DNA of 64,000 bases, from assembly GCA_949752735.1 (NCBI GenBank), contig OX457047.1, forward strand, positions 21,158,171 through 21,222,170, read 5' to 3'. The notes under the pieces are model-generated. The model saw only the letters and a program-made list of their open reading frames with translations. It searched no databases and was not told the DNA's origin. The translations under genes were made by a program, and so were the position numbers. Below, one piece after another: positions 55,085-64,000 of the stretch; the first letter of the stretch is position 1, and each line of letters starts with the position of its first letter. The stretch comes from Lumbricus terrestris. Taxonomy: Eukaryota > Annelida > Clitellata > Crassiclitellata > Lumbricidae.

Positions 55085-55735
55085 GATTCTTGAAGCTGTG
55101 AAGCACCGCCCGAAGCTCTCGGATACCTAGGCTATAATGTCGCATTCTTTTAAAAGAACAGTTCAGAACTTAGATGACAGCGGAAACTCTGAATGCAGAA
55201 ATGGCCATCGAGAATGCTGGAAAGATGCACGATTCCAATTCTCATTAAATTAAAACAATGACAATTGTCTCTGTGATCCTTCGAGCGCCACCAGAAACTC
55301 GCGAGTGTCGGGTGGGATACCTTATTTTGCGCTCTTCTTGTGGAGCAGCTCAGAAATTTTATGACCTCGCAAGCTCTGCCGGGGCGAAAGGCATCGAGAA
55401 TGCGGCATGCTGCAAAAGTCCAATGCATATATGATTCAAACAATGGCACTGCCTTGTCCCTGTGCTTTGTTGAGCGACGCCAGAAACTCGCGAGGGGTCG
55501 AGGCTAAATAACTAAGCCTAATACATACTCACTATTCTGGAAAAGCAGCTCAGAAATTTTATGGCCGCGCAAACTCGGCGGAAATGGCTATAGAAAAATG
55601 CTGCCAGTACGACTTTCAAGTGGTGGGTGGCGGATACCTTAAAGTCTAATACCCAGGGTCGTCGAAGACGACTTGGGGAGAGCGGTTGTTAAGGCAAGAG
55701 GGTCATTAATAGAAAGCGTGGCAGGTTTATAGTTA

Positions 55736-55788
55736 AGGACAATTGTCCGGGGTTAATTGCCCGGGCAATCGTCCGGGGTAATTGTCCT
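55736..55788. mobile_element. 53-bp palindromic MITE-like element
   Basis: AGGACAATTGTCCGGGGTTA at the left against TAATTGTCCT at the right, with CCGGG-rich centre. A degenerate orthologue lies at about 60906-60970 in unit 2, so it predates the duplication. Confidence 0.5.
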
Positions 55789-57017
55789 AGAACCGTGATT
55801 GCTAGCGTTAACAACCAAATTTATTGCATATAGGATTTCAAATAATTATGACTGACAGCTTTAATTTAGTACCGGTAGGCCTAGATCTCGAGGCGTCCGC
55901 GATTACGCCATTTGAAAGGTTAATTTTTGTCTTCGAACGAGCAGCATAGGTCTATAAGCCTACATGCGCACAAAACGATAATAGGCCTATATAATAATAG
56001 AAGACAATGTAATTATAACGTCATTATTGTTGAGAGGCATAGAAGACAATGTATTTAACGTCATTCATGTCGAAAGGCTGCGGGTCCATTTCTTGTAACT
56101 CAATTTTAACTAAACTCAGAAACAGCATTCACTGTCACATAGATTAGCTTATAATGCACCGTCTATAGAAAAGCGTTTTCAAAACAGGCGATTAAAGTCA
56201 TTAAAAATAAACTGATCGGCTTATTTTTGAAATTGCTGCGGCAGACAATTTGTGGGTTTTTCTAAAGCAAATCGGCCACGTAGGCGTAATAACTATGCTG
56301 TATATAATTGACCACATTACAGCTTAAAGCAAAAATATAAGTCATAATTATGATGATGGGTCTTTTCTTTTTATTGTTAAGGCCAATGGCTGAATAGTAG
56401 CCGTCCAGAAAGTAAATATTAGGCCTATTGAAGCAGAGAAACTCAGTTGTCACTCAACTTCAATTAAAACAAATAAAACTCTTAGCCGAGTTGAGATCTG
56501 GTCAAAATTCGTTGTCTATAATAAAATACAGCATTCATACAATTAAATTTTTCTGCTGCTGCTGCTGCTGCCTGGTCTCTTTACACCTATAACCAAGCTG
56601 CATTTCTTTATCTATCAAATGTTCAATTATTTAATGACTCGAGACTCGGGAGCAGATAGATTCGCGCATATATATGGATTGTGGGAGGCACAGTTTCGCT
56701 GTCTCATGTATGGGCTCTGCAGGCTGTTAGTCATTAATTCCGTTCACTAACAAATGTAGTTCGGGGCCTGGTACGACTACCGATTGCAAGACAGAGTTAG
56801 GCCTTAAATGAATGAAATCCTACGCTCCATATACCGGCATATGCAACAGATGACATCTGCAATGACTATATTGTAGGTTGGACTTACTCGTCCTATAGGT
56901 CGATGAAGTTACAGCTCCTGACTTTATTGTTCAATTGCAATTCAATATATTTCTGCCTTATTTCACATCTTTAAAATACTGTCATCCTTCCAAAGGAAGA
57001 TAATTATAAAATATAAC

Positions 57018-57045
57018 CTGGGACTAATATCGATATTAGTCCCAG
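57018..57045. mobile_element. 28-bp perfect palindrome flanked by a 7-bp duplication
   Basis: CTGGGACTAATATC and its exact inverse, flanked by ATATAAC on both sides (57011-57017, 57046-57052). Units 1 and 3 lack it and read through ATAATTATAAATAACT. Confidence 0.85.
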
Positions 57046-57434
57046 ATATAACTGATTAAACGAAAATTGAATTGAATTGAATAATTACATAAATATTATT
57101 GTGTATAGCATACACGTTCTGTGCGATCTACAGCTTGTTGCTTGTTGCCGTTCAACGACGACACTGTCAAATCAAAACGATGATTAGTGTCGCCCTCCTA
57201 CTTTTCGAGGCTTGGGACTGGCACTGTCAGAGTGCGAACAGTGACGGAGTTCGTCGTAGCTCACAACTTTGGCGTTGCAACTCGATCAGTCGTTTACTAA
57301 GTGGCCTAAGTCCTTCATTCACAATTGCTCAAAGCCATGGATTGCTGCTGTGCTTTAGCATAGCATAATATAGCCTAACACAGGGTAACATAACATAAAA
57401 TAGCATACGTCGTGCACTTCTATAGCATAGCATA

Positions 57435-57935
57435 ACTTAACCTCTCTAAACTTCAGTCAATACTTAACGCTGCTGCCCGCCTAATTGCTGGTCTTCCAAA
57501 ATTCTCTCACATATCTGATTTTATTAGGGACACTCTTCATTGGCTTCCTATACCTCAGCGCATTAAGTTCAAGATTCTGACACTTATGCGCAACTCTCTT
57601 CTCGGGGTAGTCCCCTCTTATCTTCGGGCATTGTGTAACTTGGTCTCCACTCTTCCTGGCCGCTCTGCCCTTCGCTCGGCTGCTAATGGCCTTCTAGTTG
57701 TCCCGCGCATGCGTGGAGCTACGGCCCAGTCCAGAAGCTTCGCATATGTTGGCCCTACTTGTTGGAACCGCCTTCCTCACAAGCTACGTTCTGAGCTTCT
57801 TGGCCTTTCTCTTCCTCTGTTTCGTAAACGCCTGAAGACGATACTATTTGTTAGCGGGAGCACTAGCTTGGGTCGGGAGCGCCACTGAATCTGTGAGCGG
57901 CGCTATATAAATGTTTCAATTACAATTACAATGTT
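57435..57935 (+). mobile_element. CR1-like LINE 3' end, private to unit 2
   Basis: Reads SLNAAARLIAGLPKFSHISD, DTLHWLPIPQRIKFKILTL and, with the longest frame at 57586-57888, GVVPSYLRAL, PTCWNRLPHKLRSE and FRKRLKTILF: the intact C-terminus of a CR1-like reverse transcriptase. Ends with GGGAGCGCCACTGAATC, GCGCTATATAAATG and an (ATTACA)2-like tail. The best-preserved LINE tail here; 5'-truncated. Confidence 0.9.
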
Positions 57936-58235
57936 ATGTACACGTAACATAACAAAACTATAGGGCTGTTCGGCCTGTCCAAATAGGTGATCAGCACCCT
58001 TCGGCCGAATAGCCTACGAGTAGGTTAATTGGACCATTGCAACTATTTAGCCGAATACGAATACGATTACGAATAGTGCACAAAGAGGTCTACCGATAAA
58101 ATTACTAAAATTTCTCACTATAATAAAAAAAGTTTCAGTTCAGTAAATTTAATTCGTGAACTAAAAGTGGTTTTAAACAGTTAACCAAGTGTAATTTTTG
58201 CATCCTTCTGCCCGTCTGTGTACACTCGCTATACC

Positions 58236-58239
58236 GTAT

Positions 58240-58279
<40 letters not shown>

Positions 58280-58300
58280 CGGTATATATATATATAGTAG
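58236..58300. repeat. (AT)n microsatellite (unit 2)
   Basis: Interrupted AT tract with an inverted ACCGTATTATAT/ATATACGGTAT pair at its ends. Confidence 0.9.
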
Positions 58301-59180
58301 CCCGTATGCAGAAACAGATGTTACTCGGCCACTATTAGTATTCGATCCAACCGCTACTATTTGACCGAATACCATGCAATTGAAAAGCTATTTGGCCCGC
58401 CATTCGGCCATGAAGCAAATACAAAACGAATGATTGGTAGCCTACATCTCCAAACATAACGTAACATAACATAACAGACCAGACTTTCAAATCGCTGATC
58501 AGCTCGAGTTGCTGAATGAACTCTATGCAGAGGCTGCTGTCTCTTGAATTGCAGTGTTTGATCTAGGCATCTCCAAGGGATGAGGGAGTTTTTACCAGGA
58601 ATTACATTTCTCCCTCAGAAATATTTGACCGCTGCTGGTTACATCGATCTTGCATTACGGTACATGGGAACGGTTATTAGCCTAGCTATAATGAAATTAT
58701 ATGATTCAAGTCACTACTTGAATAAACACGTATAGAATAAAGAAAGAACACGATACACTAAAAAATGGTCATCAGATCAGAAACATTAGATGATCTGTGA
58801 TATTAGATACACACAGACTAAAAGGTCATCAGAAAGAAAGAAATATGAAACTGAGAAGGCCTTCTTTTAATTGCTGCCAGTGCCAGCGCTATGCCGTCCG
58901 TCGAACGGTCGTGTCTCCACCCCACCCATCATGCACCCATCATGCACCTCCCACCCACCATCCAGTGGACTAACACCACACTCTTCTTTCGGAAATGGCC
59001 ATCGAGAATGCCGCAATGATGCAAGATCGCATCACTGCAAGCATTTCCTAATACCACATCATCCTTGATGAGCTGCTCAGCAATTTTATGGCCGCGCAAT
59101 CTCGTTGGCCATCGAGAATGCTGCAAGATTTCAATGTATATATTTAATTGAAACAATGATCCATGTCACTGTGATTCTTG

Positions 59181-59448
59181 ACAGTGGCGGATCCAGAGGA
59201 GCCAATCCATGCCCTCCATTTCAAAATTATTTTTGACCATCTATATCCTGGCTCGGAAAGTTGACGTGGCCCCCATGAGTAGTTCCGTAGGCCCGTCCCC
59301 ACGCCCACGAAGTACTTTTCTTGTGAATTCGAGACAAATGAATAAAAAGAAAAGTCATCAGATTTTTCGGCGACCAAGACGAAAATTTTTCCCTGGCCCA
59401 AGGCCAAAAATTTTGGCCACCCATTAGGAAATTTCTGTGTCCGCCCTT
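59181..59448. mobile_element. MITE, GGGCGGATCC family, copy 5 (unit 2)
   Basis: Flanks GATTCTTG/GATTTTTG, the same site as 54738-55084. Ends ACAGTGGCGGATCCAG and TGTCCGCCCTT. Orthologous to the unit 1 copy. Confidence 0.9.
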
Positions 59449-59770
59449 GATTTTTGAAGCACCGCCCGAAGCTCTCGAGCGGTGGAGTCGGACACCTATA
59501 GGCTATAGCTATTATGTCACATTCTTTTAAAGGAACAGTTCAGAACTTATAGATGACAGCGCAAACTCTGTATGCGGAAATGGCCACCGAGAATGCTGCA
59601 ATGATGCACGATTCCAATGCATATTTAATTCAACAATGACACTTGTCTCTGTGATCCTTGCAGCGCGCCACCAGAAACTCGCGAGTGGTGGGTGGGATAT
59701 CTTATTCCGCACTCTTCTTGTGGATCGAGCAGCTCAGGAATTTTACGGCCTCGATCGCAAGCTCTGCCGG

Positions 59771-60531
59771 TGTCACGAAATAGAGTACCTATCCCCCGTA
59801 TTAATTGTATCCCACAAATAAAAAAAGTCGAAAAAACCGCTTCCGCGTGTATTTTTTTGCAAATTAATTTTCATTTGTTTTGTTTTGAACAATGACACTA
59901 ACAGGTATGTTTATTCCTACTAGATAATTTGTTTGGCCCTGTTTTTAGAGAACCTAAGCATTTAAAACACTCAGGAACACTCGATCAGAGTCACGAAATA
60001 AATTCGAGTTGCCTCTATCTGAGCATTATTTTGCTTAGGACACTTAAAACAATTAGAGTCACTTGAAATTTTGATTACAGCATAAAAATTTCATTATGCG
60101 CATTTTTCAAAAAGGGGGATAGAATGGTTTATCCCTAGGCGTACGAGACACTTCGGCAGTAGGGGGGCCAAAAAATTTGGCCCCAAAAATCTGACGTTTT
60201 TTCTTTTTTCTTTTTAGTCATCCACCCAAAATATTCTTAAGGTTTTCCCGTCCGAAAAATCTGACGACCTTTTTTACCCCTGCGTGCCCGAAAAATCCTC
60301 CCGTACCTGTTTTGCCGGAAAAAAATTCCGAAATTTTTTGCCCGTCCATGCCTCGTTTGCCCGAAAAACACATTTGCCCAAAATTTGGGGGGCATTTGCC
60401 CCCCTGGACCTCCGCCTCGTACGCCTATGGGTTTATCTCCCCGGATAGTATAGACCGGTTAATTCCATCCGGGGGATAAATTAATTCATCCCCCCGGATA
60501 GCTTTCAGGGGGATACTCCGTTTTGTGTCAC
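59771..60531. mobile_element. TIR element (GTGTCACGAAATAGAGTA family), private to unit 2
   Basis: Left GTGTCACGAAATAGAGTACC, right GGATACTCCGTTTTGTGTCA form imperfect inverted ends. Unit 1 shows the uninterrupted site CTCTGCCGGGG; TGCCGG appears on both sides here. Contains a nested element (60134-60429). Several GGGGATA motifs inside. No ORF. Confidence 0.75.
60134..60429. mobile_element. Nested hAT-type MITE (GGCGTACGAG family)
   Basis: Ends CCTAGGCGTACGAG/CTCGTACGCCTATG with exact duplication GGTTTATC (60126-60133, 60430-60437). 296 bp, with TTTAGTCATCC and AAAAATCTGACGACC motifs recalling the AGTCATCA families. Confidence 0.93.
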
Positions 60532-62201
60532 CGGCAGTGCCGGGGTGAAAGTCATCGAGAATGCGGCAATGCTGCAAAAGTCCAATGCGTATATGATTCA
60601 AACATTCAATGGCACTGCCTTGTCCCTGTGCTTTGTTGAGCGACGCCAGAAAGTCGCGAGTGGTGAGGCTGAATAACTAGGCCTAATACGAACTCACTCT
60701 TCTCGGAGAGCGACTCAGAAATTGTATGACCGCGCAAACTCGGCGGAAATGGCTATCGAGAATGCTGCCAGAAACTCTCAAGTGGTGCGTGGTGGTGGAT
60801 ACCTAATAGTCTAATGCCCAGGGCCGTCGTATACTATAGACCGCTTGGGGAGAGCGGTTGTTAAGGCAAGAGGGTCATTTATAGAATGCGCGGCAGGCCT
60901 ATAGTTAAGGATAATAGTCTGGGGTTAATTGCCGGAGGGGGGAAATTGTCCGGAGGTAATTGTCCTAGAACCGTGATTGCTATCGTTAACAATCAATTGT
61001 TTTACGTATAGGATTTCCTGGATTTCAAATAATTACGACTGACAGCTTTAATTTAGTAGGCCTAGATCTCGAGGCGTCCGCGATTACGCCATTTGAAAGG
61101 TTTTGTCTTCGATCGAGCAGTTTATACCTGCGCATAAAACGATAATAGGCCTATCTAATAATTAATAGAAGACAATGTAATAATAACGTCATTGTCGCTG
61201 AGAGGCATAGAAGACAATGTAATTAACGTCATTCATGTCGAAAGGCGGATTGCCCATTTCATGCTTAAACTCAATTATAACTAAGGTCAGAAATAGCATT
61301 CACGTATATTATAATGCGCCGTCTATAAAAAATGGCCGTTTTAAAAACAGGCGATTAAAGTCATTAAAAATAATCTGACCAGCTTATTATTGAAATTGTT
61401 GCGACAGACAATTTGTGGGCTTCTCTAAAACAAATCTGCATATGTAGGCGCATGGTGTATAATTGGCCACATTACAGTTTAGAGCAATAATATCAGTCAT
61501 AATAATATGCTGCTGCATGCCGGGTCTTTTCCTTTGATTGTTAATTTTTAGGCCAATGGCTGAATAGTAACCGCCCAGAAAGTAAATATTAGGCCTTTTG
61601 AAGCAGAGAAATTCAGTTGTCATTCAACTTCAACTAAAACAAATTAAACTTTTAACCGAGTTAATTGTATTCATGCAATTAAATTTGTCTGCTGCTGCCT
61701 GGTCTCTTTACACCCAACCAAGCTGCATTTCTTTATCTGTCAAGTGTTCAATAATTATTATTTCATGGCTCGGGAGCAGATAGATTCGCGCATATATATA
61801 TGGATTGTGGGAGGCACAGTTTCGCTGTCTGCATATTATGTGAGCTCCACAGGTCATAGGTATCGCCCTCTCTCGTTCACAGGATGTTCGGGGCCTGTTA
61901 TATGAGTATACCTATTGCCAGACAGCGTTAGGCCTTAAATGAATGAAATCCTACGCTCCATATACCGGCATATGCAACAGATGACATCTGCAATGACTAT
62001 ATTGTAGGTTGGACTTACTCGTCCTATATAGTTCGATGAAGTTACAACTCCTGACTTTATTGTTCAATTGCAACTCAAAATATTTCTGCTTTATTTCATA
62101 TCTTAAAATACTGTCCTCCTTCCAACGGAAGATAATTATAAATAACTGATTAAACGAAAATTGAATTGAAATGAATAATTACATGTTGTGTAGGCATACA
62201 C

Positions 62202-63162
62202 ACCCCCTCAAAGTCCGACCCACACCTCATAGTGGTGAGGGGGTGTTAACAGCTTAGTAAGGGATTGCCTGCAGAGGCTATACCATCAGTGGTGAAAGTT
62301 ATGCTGAAGTACCACCCAGGGCGCTACGCGAGGTGGGAAGGCTCTGCAGGAACCCTGAAAAGCTGGCTAACGTGGGCGGCAAAGATCTGGGCAGCAGCAG
62401 GTCTTGTATCATGGTAAGGCGGAAGATGGTCTTTAATAGCCATTAACGGTTTACACAAAAAAAGGCTGTTCGAAGTGTAGATTATACATAAAGAACAGCC
62501 ACTGTTTAAACTGGATGCCTTCCAACAGTGGTGTCTGAGGAGGATCCTGCGAGTTCCATACACTGCGCATGTTACCAACGCAGAAATCTACAGGCGGACA
62601 GGACGGGCTCCTATCTCAGAGCTGGTCGAGTCGCGAAGACTACGCACGTTTGGACACTTTGCACGGTGTGACTCCAGGCAGGATCACGCTAGGGCACTCA
62701 AGGCTCTGATCGCTGGCCCACCAAGGGGTTGGAAGAGACCACCCGGACGACCAAGACATACATGGACCCGAACGGTTGAGGCGGATCTCCGACCTCTGAA
62801 CTTTGGACTGAGCACGGCATGGAGACGAGCACAGGACAGGGCCTCGTGGCAACGAACGGTGGAAACGGCTACGCTCCAGAGAGGGGCTCGCCAATGATGA
62901 TGATGAACAGCCACTGCGAGGTGGAAAGACGAGGGAAGCTACCACCTTATTTTCCCAATCAGCAACATGGACAGTCACAGAATTTCGGGAGCAAGGGCAA
63001 GGGGAAGACCGAGGATGGGATGGATCGCTAACATCATCGCGTGGATGGAACTACCTTTCGAGAGGATACTGAAGGAGACGGAGGACAGGAAAAAGTGGCG
63101 AAAGCATGTCCATGAAGCGACCAACCCTCGAATCGAGGATGGTTAAAGACAAGACAAGACAA
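62202..63162 (+). mobile_element. LINE 3' end with 9-bp target duplication, private to unit 3
   Basis: Flanked by GGCATACAC (62193-62201, 63163-63171); units 1 and 2 have the empty site. Contains two LINE-type C-termini in series. The first (about 62503-62897) reads FQQWCLRRILRVPYTAHVTN, GHFARCDS and GRPRHTWTRTVEADL. The second (about 62970-63147) reads GRPRMGWIANIIAWMELPFE, WRKHVHEATNPRIEDG and a stop. Tail (GACAA)n. No full reverse transcriptase. Confidence 0.88.
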
Positions 63163-63294
63163 GGCATACACGTTCCGTGCGAGCTACATTATATCTTGTG
63201 CATGTTGCAGTTTAACGACGACTCCGTCAAATCACAACGATGATTATTGTCGCCCTCCTACATTTTCTAGACTTGGGACTGGCACCGTCACCCC

Positions 63295-63370
63295 ATTCAT
63301 TCATTCATTATGAAAATTTATTTAGCGCCTCTTCAAGATAGCTACTCGATCAGAGCTCAGAGGCGCTCTC
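63295..63370 (-). mobile_element. LINE 3' tail with ATGA repeat
   Basis: Minus strand: GAGCGCCTCTGAGC, GAAGAGGCGCTAAATAA, (ATGA)n. Same as 43305-43385. Lies where copy 3 of the 5-kb unit stops matching. Confidence 0.7.
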
Positions 63371-63976
63371 TGCACTAACTAGACGAAAAGATGTTAATAG
63401 TCATAGCGAGCGAATTATAACAACCGGTTGCAAAGCAAGACACAGTACAGTAGGGATACCTAGAGAGAGAAAAAGTGGTCTTGAGATAGCAAAAGAGTCA
63501 ATTGACCCGCCAGTTGTGGACGTGATTCCATATAGCACCGTGTTCTTCTCATTGATGCAGCTTCTTTGCGGTGCAGAAAAATTGCAGAGTTTTACATAAC
63601 AATTACAATTCTGTTTCCAACAAAAGGCAAGAAGTAGTAATGACTACCGGTACTTTACTGTTGTCATCTAGGAATTTGCCAGAATTACAAATGAAAAGAA
63701 TTGTGCATCATACAGTACGTCCTTCTTCCTGCACAGACCCTGCAATTTAAGTTTTCTCTTGCAATGCAACTTACAGCAGGGTCATTAGCTTGTAAATTGC
63801 ATGTGAAATTTTAAATGACCACATGAATTTATAAATTGAAAAAATGAAGAACTGGTTAGCAACCTCAATTCAACTTGAAGACAGGCACCATTTAAGTTGG
63901 GTGCTACGGCTTCTGCAGCTCCCAGACCGCAGTTATAAATATGTGCATGGTGGACCGGGGGTTGTCATTCCGTGCC
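63371..63976. other. Stretch without recognisable gene
   Basis: Nothing that I can support. Confidence 0.4.
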
Positions 63977-64000
63977 TGTGTCACGAAATAGAGTATCCCC
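63977..64000 (+). mobile_element. Start of a second GTGTCACGAAATAGAGTA-family element
   Basis: The last bases, GTGTCACGAAATAGAGTATC and C-run, repeat the left terminus of 59771-60531. The element continues beyond the window. Confidence 0.7.

Larger units (their letters stand above)
53870..55660 (+). repeat. ~200-bp satellite monomers, block 1
   Basis: Monomers contain TTTTATGGCCGCGCAA, GGCCATCGAGAATGCTGC, GATTCCAATGCATAT, GTGATTCTTG and CCAGAAACTCGCGAGTG, spaced 187-200 bp. MITEs at 54158-54548 and 54738-55084 split two monomers. Confidence 0.85.
58980..60830 (+). repeat. ~200-bp satellite monomers, block 2
   Basis: Same monomer as 53870-55660. GAGAATGC cores fall at about 59000, 59114, 59589, 60558 and 60757. 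Two monomers are interrupted by elements 59181-59448 and 59771-60531. Confidence 0.85.
50152..63290 (+). repeat. Three tandem copies of a 5.2-5.7 kb non-coding unit
   Basis: Copy starts share ACGCCATTTGAAAGGTT (50155, 55905, 61087). Order is kept across copies: GACAATGTNATTAACGTCAT, AGCTGCATTTCTTTAT (51191, 56598, 61719), CATATACCGGCATATGCAAC (51434, 56827, 61958), AACGATGATTAGTGTCGCCC (51750, 57177, 63236). A block from 53180 to 53445 is almost identical to 58484-58735. Copy 3 stops matching near 63290. Differences are mostly transposon insertions private to one copy. No open frame is conserved among copies. Confidence 0.9.

Overview
This is a window of animal nuclear DNA, AT-rich and intron-rich. 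It carries three recognisable bilaterian genes, one unrecognised gene, and a dense load of LINEs, SINEs and MITE-type DNA transposons. The gene set (a CUX/CASP first exon, TPRG1L-like, DNAJC11), the compact exons with large repeat-filled introns, and the frequent octamer TAGGCCTA suggest an invertebrate deuterostome, perhaps an echinoderm. The species call is inference. The gene identities rest on exon-by-exon agreement with remembered vertebrate family sequences.

Layout. 1-12.7 kb: first intron of a minus-strand CUX/CASP gene whose only recognisable exon here is exon 1 (12722-12790); the intron holds minisatellites, microsatellites and LINE remnants. 12.8-14.5 kb: bidirectional intergenic region with paired CTCF-like motifs and a CCAAT/TATA promoter facing right. 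14.5-20.4 kb: plus-strand gene with an untranslated first exon, a short second exon with the start codon, and one large third exon. It encodes a predicted 891-residue low-complexity basic protein with three SUMO-consensus motifs at its N-terminus. Intron 2 of this gene is full of SINEs. 23.6-27.9 kb: minus-strand TPRG1L-like gene, four coding exons, 294 residues, with an array of five POU-dimer-like palindromes just upstream. 28.5-29.7 kb: a 1.16-kb hAT-type element. 31.8-48.2 kb: complete minus-strand DNAJC11 gene, 17 coding exons, 563 residues, including one GC-AG intron. 48.2-64 kb: no protein-coding host gene seen. From about 50.15 kb a 5.2-5.7 kb segment is present in three diverged tandem copies, each hit by different transposons, with a roughly 200-bp satellite inside copies 1 and 2.

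The three copies and the intronic insertions give clean filled/empty-site comparisons. Many elements can be delimited to the base by 8-9 bp target-site duplications. Among these are two foldback elements with tandemly repeated inverted termini (41481-42080, 52246-53046), a 28-bp perfect palindrome flanked by a 7-bp duplication (57018-57045), and a truncated LINE with a 9-bp duplication (62202-63162). DNAJC11 acts in mitochondrial cristae organisation, TPRG1L-like proteins are vesicle-associated in vertebrates, and CUX/CASP encodes a Golgi golgin or homeodomain factor. They are neighbours, and nothing suggests a shared pathway.
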